A program made the position numbers and the translations under genes. Below are positions 1 through 5,114 of a stretch of 5,114 bases of DNA, in pieces (position 1 is the first letter of the stretch; every line of letters begins with the position of its first letter). Origin of the DNA: Roseomonas sp. (GTDB lineage Bacteria > Pseudomonadota > Alphaproteobacteria > Acetobacterales > Acetobacteraceae); NCBI GenBank assembly GCA_020249415.1, contig JADCFR010000283.1:1-5114 (forward strand), read 5' to 3'. The notes under the pieces are model-generated. The model saw nothing but the letters and a program-made list of their open reading frames with translations. It was not told the DNA's origin and did no database searches.

Positions 1-1112
1 CCGCCCCCGGCGCGGTGCTATGGTTCATGGCCGCCGATGCGGCGATTGGCGATGTGGCGGCGCTGCAAGCGGCGATGGCCAAGGCCGCTGCAGCGGCAGG
101 GGCGGGGGCGATTGTGACTTTCGGCATGCAGCCGACCGCGCCCGAGGTCGGCTATGGCTATATCGAAACCGGCGATGTCCTGCCCGGCAGTGAAGGCGTG
201 AAGCGCATTGCGCGCTTTGTGGAAAAGCCTGATGCGGCACGCGCGGCGGAATTTCTCAAAACCGGCCGGCATTTATGGAATTCCGGCATGTTTGTCGCCA
301 CCGCCGCGACCATGCTGGCGGAATTGGAAGCCCATGCGCCGGAGGTGCTGCAGGGTGTGCGCGCTGCCGTTGCCGGCGCCGCGCGCGATGGCGATTTCAT
401 TCGCCTTGAAGCGGCGGCCTTCACCGCAACACCCGCCATCAGCATTGATTACGCGGTGATGGAACGCACGCAAAAAGCCGCCGTGGTGCCGGCTGCCATT
501 GGCTGGTCCGATATCGGTTCCTGGGCCGCGCTCTGGGACATTCAGCCAAAGGACGCTGCCGGCAATGCGACTCATGGGCCGGTGGAATTGGTGGATGCCA
601 AGAATTGCTATGTGCGGAGCGAAACCATCCTGACCGGCGTGATCGGGCTGGAAAATGCCGTGGTGGTGGTGACAGATGATGCCGTGCTGGCGCTGCATCG
701 CGACCATGCGCAGGATGTGAAGAAGCTGGTGGATCGGCTGAAGGCGCGTGGTGCCAAGGAAGCGACCGAACATCGGCGCGCCTATCGCCCCTGGGGCCAT
801 TACGAAGGCCTGATCATGGGTGAGCGTTTCCAGGTGAAGAAGATTGAGGTTCGCCCCGGCGCCAAGCTTTCCCTGCAAAAACACTTTCATCGCGCCGAGC
901 ATTGGGTAGTGGTTTCCGGCACCGCCATTGTGCGCCGCGATGGTGAGGAAATCATGCTGCGGGAGAATGAAAGCGTCTATCTGCCGCTTGGCTGCATCCA
1001 TCGCATGGAAAACCCGGGCAAGATCCCGCTGACCCTGATTGAAGTGCAATCCGGGTCCTACCTGGGTGAGGATGATATCGTGCGCTTTGAGGATACTTAC
1101 GGCCGGAGTTGA
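1..1112 (+). CDS. manC: Mannose-1-phosphate guanylyltransferase / mannose-6-phosphate isomerase (type II, bifunctional), 5'-truncated by window edge
   Basis: This cytosolic enzyme converts fructose-6-phosphate to mannose-6-phosphate and charges mannose-1-phosphate with GTP to give GDP-mannose, the donor for exopolysaccharide, LPS or alginate-like polymers. The reading frame enters at base 3 with no start codon, and 369 codons are visible. The family is usually about 470-480 residues, so roughly 100 N-terminal residues, including the GTP-binding GGxGxRLWP loop, lie to the left. Seen in order: the AAD sequence near 30-41 (normally P-S/A-DH), GYGYIE, FVEKP (216-230), WNSGMF (276-293), SIDYAVME (441-464) and GWSDIGSW (501-524) of the nucleotidyltransferase domain. 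The C-terminal cupin isomerase domain starts at RPWG (786-797) and has the metal-site pattern QKHFHRAEHW (876-905), then VSGTA. The terminal IVRFEDTYGR shows the C-terminus is intact. The GTG at 15 is an internal valine, not a start. algA, xanB and cpsB are names for the same family. Family assignment is very secure; which polysaccharide it serves cannot be told. Confidence 0.96.
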   Translation, partial: APGAVLWFMAADAAIGDVAALQAAMAKAAAAAGAGAIVTFGMQPTAPEVGYGYIETGDVLPGSEGVKRIARFVEKPDAARAAEFLKTGRHLWNSGMFVATAATMLAELEAHAPEVLQGVRAAVAGAARDGDFIRLEAAAFTATPAISIDYAVMERTQKAAVVPAAIGWSDIGSWAALWDIQPKDAAGNATHGPVELVDAKNCYVRSETILTGVIGLENAVVVVTDDAVLALHRDHAQDVKKLVDRLKARGAKEATEHRRAYRPWGHYEGLIMGERFQVKKIEVRPGAKLSLQKHFHRAEHWVVVSGTAIVRRDGEEIMLRENESVYLPLGCIHRMENPGKIPLTLIEVQSGSYLGEDDIVRFEDTYGRS

Positions 1113-1161
1113 TATTTATCATGTTCTTGCCGGGAAGAATGGTGCAGCCTTTTGGCTTTGC

Positions 1162-1167
1162 AGGGGG
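1162..1167 (+). promoter_or_regulatory. Ribosome binding site of the DUF1003 gene
   Basis: AGGGGG lies eight bases before ATG 1176. It decides the start: an in-frame TTG at 1152 would add eight residues, but it lies upstream of this Shine-Dalgarno sequence, and the ATG is ideally spaced. The 5' edge of the site touches a small imperfect hairpin (1143-1162). Confidence 0.75.
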
Positions 1168-1175
1168 AATTCTGC

Positions 1176-1700
1176 ATGGCCGAGCATCCCGAACCGCATA
1201 AGCAGCGCCGTCACATCCATTTGCGCACCGCCCTGTCGCGTGCGCGGGAAAGGCGACGCGGTGAAGGGCCGGCACCGCCGCTGAGCCTCGGCGAAAGGCT
1301 TTCCGACCTTGTGGCGGAAACGGTCGGGTCCTGGCGCTTTATCGTGATCCAATCGGGGCTATTGCTGGCTTGGCTGATCGCCAATATCGCCTCGGGCGGG
1401 AATGCCTGGGACCCCTATCCTTTTATCCTTTTGAACCTGATGCTGTCCTTCCAGGCGGCCTATACCGCGCCCATCATTATGATGAGCCAGAACCGCCAGG
1501 CGGATATAGACCGCATCCGGTCCATTGCCGATTACCAGGTAAATATCCGCGCCGAGGCCGAAATCAGCCTGCTGCATGAAAAGCTGGACCTGCTGCGCGA
1601 ACAGCAGGTGGCGGAGCTGATTTCACTGCTCAAGGCATCCCTGTCCCGTATCGAGGTATTGGAAAATCGCATCCTGCCCAACCCGCCTTCGGTCCCCTGA
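1176..1700 (+). CDS. DUF1003 family two-helix membrane protein
   Basis: This is a 174-residue inner-membrane protein of the DUF1003 family, whose molecular function is not established. The N-terminal 40 residues are rich in Arg, Lys and His, consistent with a cytosolic tail. The conserved core follows: GSWRFIVIQ leading into membrane helix 1 (about residues 52-72), a short loop with the hallmark WDPYPFILLNL (about 78-88), and membrane helix 2 (about 80-103) ending in the hallmark APIIMMSQNRQ. After it comes D-x-DR, then Y120 and N123, and an acidic amphipathic helix (about 125-165, with AEAEI and repeated Leu/Glu) that probably forms a coiled coil in the cytosol. The positive-inside rule suggests both ends are cytosolic. 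The start is ATG 1176, set by the Shine-Dalgarno sequence at 1162-1167. The gene follows manC by 63 bases on the same strand, so co-transcription is possible. Length and motifs match an intact family member. The family call is firm; any role in ion transport would be speculation. Confidence 0.93.
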   Translation: MAEHPEPHKQRRHIHLRTALSRARERRRGEGPAPPLSLGERLSDLVAETVGSWRFIVIQSGLLLAWLIANIASGGNAWDPYPFILLNLMLSFQAAYTAPIIMMSQNRQADIDRIRSIADYQVNIRAEAEISLLHEKLDLLREQQVAELISLLKASLSRIEVLENRILPNPPSVP

Positions 1701-1786
1701 AAATCACCCTTCGACTGCAGCGGGGGATGTGCAAGACTGGACGCCGCGCATGGCCACCCCGCGCAACCACCGGATGAGGCGCTTCG
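1701..1786. other. Intergenic gap before the mini-gene/helicase pair
   Basis: These 86 bases separate the DUF1003 gene from the mini-gene and are the only place in the window where a dedicated promoter for that pair could sit. No convincing -35/-10 pair is visible, though sigma-70-like boxes are often weak in GC-rich alphaproteobacteria. There is no hairpin followed by a T-run, so the transcript from DUF1003 may read through. The only recognisable element is the Shine-Dalgarno sequence near 1776-1779. Confidence 0.5.
1776..1779 (+). promoter_or_regulatory. Ribosome binding site of the 53-codon membrane mini-gene
   Basis: GAGG sits seven bases before ATG 1787. An in-frame TGA at 1775-1777 overlaps the site, so the protein cannot start further upstream. 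The start is therefore well constrained. Confidence 0.6.
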
Positions 1787-1948
1787 ATGGAATGGATACT
1801 GCAAACCCTGATGATGTTGGGCGCCGCGGCTGCTTCCATCTTCATCCATCGCGACTCGCCGAATTTTGAGGTTGTACAGGGCATGCTGGCCATTCTGGCG
1901 CTGGTCTGCTGCGTGCTGCTGATCACCTTAGCCTTCCGGAAAAAATAG
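1787..1948 (+). CDS. Small two-helix membrane protein (53 aa), unknown function, probably coupled to the helicase
   Basis: I do not recognise a family. The frame encodes 53 residues from ATG 1787 to TAG 1946-1948. The first hydrophobic segment (about residues 3-20) contains LMMLGAAAASIFI. A short polar loop, HRDSPNFE (21-28), follows. The second segment (about 29-50) contains LAILALVCCVLLITLAF, and the protein ends in RKK. This is a membrane hairpin; the basic tail suggests both ends are cytosolic and the loop periplasmic. Support for a real gene: a spaced GAGG Shine-Dalgarno sequence, an in-frame stop just upstream, a sharply hydrophobic composition with a polar turn, and a stop only four bases before the helicase start. 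It lacks catalytic motifs and could be a membrane anchor, sensor or toxin-like effector; none of these is shown. The adjacent Cys pair (C41, C42) in helix 2 is notable. It is short enough to be missed by standard gene callers. Confidence 0.72.
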   Translation: MEWILQTLMMLGAAAASIFIHRDSPNFEVVQGMLAILALVCCVLLITLAFRKK

Positions 1949-1952
1949 CCGT

Positions 1953-4900
1953 ATGACGGATCTTCGCAACGCGCTGGAAGAAGCCCGGCGGGGCCTGCTT
2001 GATCTTTCCACGCGCAACCGGCTGCTATCCCTGCCGAAGCCGGGCGCATCGCGCGGTGTCATCATTCTGGATGATGAGGATGCGGATTTCGTCCTTGGCG
2101 CATTGCAGGCGGGCCGCGCCTTTGGCTTTGAAGCCTCGGCCACCGCACCGGAAGCCGCGCCAGTAGAAGCAACGCCTGGCAAGCCGCACCGCGCGCGGAG
2201 CGTGAAGGCAAAGCCAGAGGGTGTGGGCACCGCCAAGGCCGATGCGGCGCGGGAAGACTATCAGCGCGATGACAGGCTGCGCGTGCAATTGCCGCCTTCT
2301 GACCTTGTGCGCCGGCTGCGCGATATCATGCAGGATGCGCGCACAGCCCGCGAAGAAACCGGTGTGCCGACACTTTACCTGGCGCTTGGCGCGCTGATCT
2401 GGCGCGATCCTGCAACACCCGAGACCGAACGCCGCGCGCCGCTGGCGCTGCTGCCGGTGGCCTTGGAACGCGAAGGGGTTTCGCAGAATTTCAAACTGCG
2501 CGGTACGGCGGGTGATATTGCGGAGAATCTGTCGCTCCGCGAAATGCTTACGGTGAATTTCGGGGCGACGCTGCCGGATTTTGACGCTGAGGCCTATACG
2601 CCGACGGCCTGGGCGGAAGCCGTTGCGGCACTGGTGGCGGAACGCGCGCATTGGCGGGTGGAGGCGGATGCGCTGGCGATTGGGTTATTTTCTTTCGCCA
2701 AGTTTCTGATGTGGCGCGACCTGGGGCCTGAGGAAAATCCGGGCCTTGCCGATCACCCCATGGTGCGCGCGCTGGTGGGTGGAGAGGCGCTTTCGATCCC
2801 GCCCGTATTTCCTGATGACGCTGATGTGGATGCGGAAATCCCGGTCGAGCGGCTGGATCATGTGATGGATGTGGATGGCAGCCAGGCGCTTGCGGCGGAA
2901 GCTGTCCGGCGCGGCGGGCATGTTGTCATCCAAGGCCCACCCGGCACCGGCAAAAGCCAGACCATCAGCAATATCATCGCCCAGGCTGTGTTGGATGGAA
3001 GAAGCGTCTTGTTTGTCGCTGAAAAACTCGCCGCGCTTGAAGTCGTAAAACGCCGGCTGGAGAGTATTGGCCTTGTTGCTGCCTGCCTGGAATTGCATTC
3101 GGAAAAGCAATCCAAGCGCGCGGTGTTGGATGAATTGCGCGCGACGCTTTCCCTGCCCATGCCACCCAAGCCTGATCGTGATGCGGTGGTGCGGCGGCTT
3201 GGATCACTGCGCGGGCGGATCAATCGCCATGCGGTGGCGATGCGCAGTAACGTGGGCGCTTCGGGCATGGCGCTGCATCAGGTGATTGGTGCGCTGGTTG
3301 GTTTGCGCCAGCGCGGTGTGGCGGCGCCGGATTTTTCTGTGAATGTAGCGGCATGGGATGCGGCGGCGATTGAAGCACGGCGCGATGCGATCAAGTTGCT
3401 GGCTGGCTATGCCGCGGCTGGCGGGGCACAAACCCCCTGGCGCGGCGTGATGGCCGATATCGGCCCCGCAGATGCGGATCGGTTGCTGGGGCGGCTGCCT
3501 GCTTGGATTCGCGCCTTCGCCGCGGCGGGGGCAGCGCTGGGCGCAGGGGCTGGGCCAAAGGCAGCGGAAAGCGCGCTTGCCTTGAACCCGGCGCTGGCAG
3601 CGGCGCCCGCACATGATGCGGCGGCGTTGAAGCATGCCGCCTGGGCGGGCGATCTGGCGTCGCTGGAAGCCTTGGTGCAGGCGCTTGGCGCCTTGCAAAA
3701 AGCCAAGACTGATCCTCAGCTTTTGCCGGGTGCCTTGGATGTGACGGGCATTGCGGAAACGCGCGCAACACTTTCCGAAGCGGGTGGTGTTTTCGGCTTT
3801 CTGTCCGGCGCGCGGCGTGACGCCAAGGCGCTCGCGGCACGCATTGCACGCGATGGGGAAAACCCGCTGCCGGCGCTGGATGCGGCGCTGGCCGGGCAGG
3901 CTGCACGCGAAGCCTTGCGCCAAGGCGATGCTTTGGGCCGCGCGGCTTTTGGGGCGCTCTGGCAGGGAGAGGCGAGTGATCCCGCGCCGCTGGCCGCCTT
4001 GCTGGCGTGGCGCAAGACCCATGGCGCGGCGGCGCTGACCGCACTCGCGCAGGGTGCCAAGCCCGCCGATGCTGCGCCGCTGCAAGCGGCGTTGGCTGTC
4101 TTTCAGGAAATGCAGCAGGCAACCAGGCTTGATGCGCGTATCGCCTTCGGCAGCGATGAACCTTCCTTCACGGCCCTTGCCGCAAGGCTCGGCGATTGGG
4201 CGGCGGCGCCGGAAGCGCTTGACGCTTGGCTTGGTTGGCGTCGTGCGGCCGCTTCGGCGGCGGGGTTGGAGCCTTTGCTGGAACGCCTCGCCGATGGCCG
4301 CATCGCGCCCGAAGCGGCGGAGGATGTGTTTTCCTTCGCGCTGCATGAAGGCTTGCTCCGTATTGCGATGGCAGAGCATCCGGAATTGGCGGCTTTTGAC
4401 GGTGCGGCGGCGGATCGGCTGGTTGAGGATTTCCGCGCAGCCGATCGCGCACGCATTACGCTGACGCGCGCGGAAGCCGCTTACACCCATGCGCAGCGCG
4501 TGAAGGAAGTGCGCGATGGCGCGCCGGGCATGGCGGTGCTGCGCGGTGAGATGGAGAAAAAGCGCGGGCATTTGCCGGTGCGCGAATTGCTGCTGCGCGC
4601 TTCCCAGGCTGTGCAAAAAGCCAAACCGATTTTCATGATGAGCCCGCTTTCGGTGGCGCAATTCCTCGCCCCCCCGCATGGGCTGAAGCCCGGGCTTTCC
4701 TTTGACCTGCTGGTGATTGACGAAGCAAGCCAGGTGGAACCCGTGGATGCACTCGGCGCCATTGCGCGTTGCAGGCAGGTGGTGGTGGTGGGCGATGACA
4801 AGCAAATGCCACCCACGCGCTTCTTCCAGCGCATGACCGGTGAGGAAGGCGAGGAAGCCATCGAGGATGCCCCTGATGTTGTTGCGGCGCGCGATGTGGA

Positions 4901-5114
4901 AAGCATTCTGGGGCTTTGCAATGCGCGCGGCCTGCCATCGGCCATGCTGCGCTGGCATTATCGCAGCCGGCATGAAAGCCTGATCGCGACATCGAATGCA
5001 GAATTTTATGAGAATCGGCTTTTCATCCTGCCATCGCCGCGCGCCCGTTCAGCAACGCTTGGGCTTTCATTGCGGCGCGTCGAAGGGCGATATGACTCCG
5101 GCGGCACTGGCACC
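1953..5114 (+). CDS. DUF4011-domain superfamily 1 helicase (COG1112-like, possible Hhe-type defence protein), 3'-truncated by window edge
   Basis: An open frame of 1054 codons from ATG 1953 reaches the right edge without a stop. The N-terminus matches DUF4011: LLDLSTRNRLLSLPK (about residues 20-34), an Ala/Pro/Lys-rich linker (61-96), then LPPSDLVRRL, DARTAREETGVPTLYLALG and PLALLPVALER (163-173). The SF1 ATPase core follows: Walker A GPPGTGKS (328-335), a motif Ia region FVAEKLAALEVVKRRL (about 354-369), CLELHSEK (from 378), SPLSVAQFL (897-905), Walker B VIDEAS (D923, E924), motif III GDDKQMPP (947-954) and WHYRSRHESLI (R1004). Between about residues 400 and 880 is a long, alanine-rich, probably helical insertion, usual in this family. 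ATPase residues look intact. Relatives often reach 1500-2000 residues and add a Vsr/MTES_1575-type nuclease and DUF3320, which cannot be seen here. The start follows the mini-gene stop by four bases; only a distant GGA (1938-1940) could serve as Shine-Dalgarno, so coupling is likely. The family call is firm; an antiphage role is inferred from family knowledge. Confidence 0.93.
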   Translation, partial: MTDLRNALEEARRGLLDLSTRNRLLSLPKPGASRGVIILDDEDADFVLGALQAGRAFGFEASATAPEAAPVEATPGKPHRARSVKAKPEGVGTAKADAAREDYQRDDRLRVQLPPSDLVRRLRDIMQDARTAREETGVPTLYLALGALIWRDPATPETERRAPLALLPVALEREGVSQNFKLRGTAGDIAENLSLREMLTVNFGATLPDFDAEAYTPTAWAEAVAALVAERAHWRVEADALAIGLFSFAKFLMWRDLGPEENPGLADHPMVRALVGGEALSIPPVFPDDADVDAEIPVERLDHVMDVDGSQALAAEAVRRGGHVVIQGPPGTGKSQTISNIIAQAVLDGRSVLFVAEKLAALEVVKRRLESIGLVAACLELHSEKQSKRAVLDELRATLSLPMPPKPDRDAVVRRLGSLRGRINRHAVAMRSNVGASGMALHQVIGALVGLRQRGVAAPDFSVNVAAWDAAAIEARRDAIKLLAGYAAAGGAQTPWRGVMADIGPADADRLLGRLPAWIRAFAAAGAALGAGAGPKAAESALALNPALAAAPAHDAAALKHAAWAGDLASLEALVQALGALQKAKTDPQLLPGALDVTGIAETRATLSEAGGVFGFLSGARRDAKALAARIARDGENPLPALDAALAGQAAREALRQGDALGRAAFGALWQGEASDPAPLAALLAWRKTHGAAALTALAQGAKPADAAPLQAALAVFQEMQQATRLDARIAFGSDEPSFTALAARLGDWAAAPEALDAWLGWRRAAASAAGLEPLLERLADGRIAPEAAEDVFSFALHEGLLRIAMAEHPELAAFDGAAADRLVEDFRAADRARITLTRAEAAYTHAQRVKEVRDGAPGMAVLRGEMEKKRGHLPVRELLLRASQAVQKAKPIFMMSPLSVAQFLAPPHGLKPGLSFDLLVIDEASQVEPVDALGAIARCRQVVVVGDDKQMPPTRFFQRMTGEEGEEAIEDAPDVVAARDVESILGLCNARGLPSAMLRWHYRSRHESLIATSNAEFYENRLFILPSPRARSATLGLSLRRVEGRYDSGGTGT

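Noticed and set aside
273..1049. Minus-strand open frame of 258 codons opposite manC
   Set aside because: It is antisense to well-conserved ManC motifs. The His/Gly/Gln-rich translation resembles no family, so it is a codon-bias shadow.
1109..1122. AT-rich stretch after the manC stop with a TATCAT -10-like box (1117-1122)
   Set aside because: No acceptable -35 box lies at 16-18 bases upstream, so a promoter cannot be supported from sequence alone.
1143..1162. Small hairpin (TGC-AGCC, TTTT loop, GGCT, two-base bulge, GCA) as a manC terminator
   Set aside because: The stem is short and bulged and no T-run follows. It sits directly against the DUF1003 Shine-Dalgarno sequence; at most it could slightly modulate that site.
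1152..1175. TTG 1152 as start of the DUF1003 gene
   Set aside because: The strong AGGGGG site is positioned for ATG 1176 and lies inside the would-be extension, whose eight residues are not part of the DUF1003 core.
1746..1764. GCGC inverted repeat in the gap upstream of the mini-gene as terminator or operator
   Set aside because: The stem is only four bases, GCGC is self-complementary and common in this DNA, and no T-run follows.
1750..1872. Alternative short frame from ATG 1750 (with a second ATG at 1774), about 40 codons
   Set aside because: It overlaps the membrane mini-gene in another frame, gives a polar translation without pattern, and lacks a matching Shine-Dalgarno sequence.
3204..4973. 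Minus-strand open frame of 589 codons opposite the helicase gene
   Set aside because: It lies wholly antisense to a strongly supported helicase frame. Its translation is rich in Arg, Gln, His and Pro with no recognisable domain, as expected of an antisense shadow in GC-rich DNA.

Overview
The window is GC-rich chromosomal DNA with four genes, all on the + strand and tightly packed: manC (3' part only), a DUF1003 membrane protein, a 53-codon membrane mini-gene, and a very large DUF4011/superfamily-1 helicase gene that runs off the right edge. The strong GC bias at third codon positions, the alanine-rich proteins and the style of the ManC and DUF1003 proteins suggest an alphaproteobacterium, perhaps of the Acetobacteraceae type. 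That placement is inference; there is no rRNA or tRNA to anchor it.

Left part (1-1700). The first gene encodes the C-terminal three quarters of a type II mannose-1-phosphate guanylyltransferase/mannose-6-phosphate isomerase, which makes GDP-mannose for surface polysaccharides. After a 63-base gap with a clear Shine-Dalgarno sequence comes a 174-residue DUF1003 protein with two membrane segments and a cytosolic coiled coil. Both look like ordinary chromosomal genes.

Right part (1701-5114). After an 86-base gap with no convincing promoter or terminator, a 53-residue, two-helix membrane protein is encoded at 1787-1948. Four bases after its stop codon begins a reading frame that stays open for 1054 codons to the window edge. 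It carries an N-terminal DUF4011 domain, a Walker A motif, a long alanine-rich insertion, a DEAS-type Walker B and further SF1 helicase motifs. Complete members of this family usually continue with a Vsr/MTES_1575-type nuclease domain and DUF3320, which would lie outside the window. A DUF4011-helicase-Vsr architecture has been reported as a single-gene antiphage system (Hhe).

The most interesting point is the possible translational coupling of the unannotated membrane mini-protein to the helicase. If conserved, it would suggest a two-component, membrane-linked version of a system known as a single gene. No RNA gene, CRISPR array, insertion sequence or attachment site was seen.
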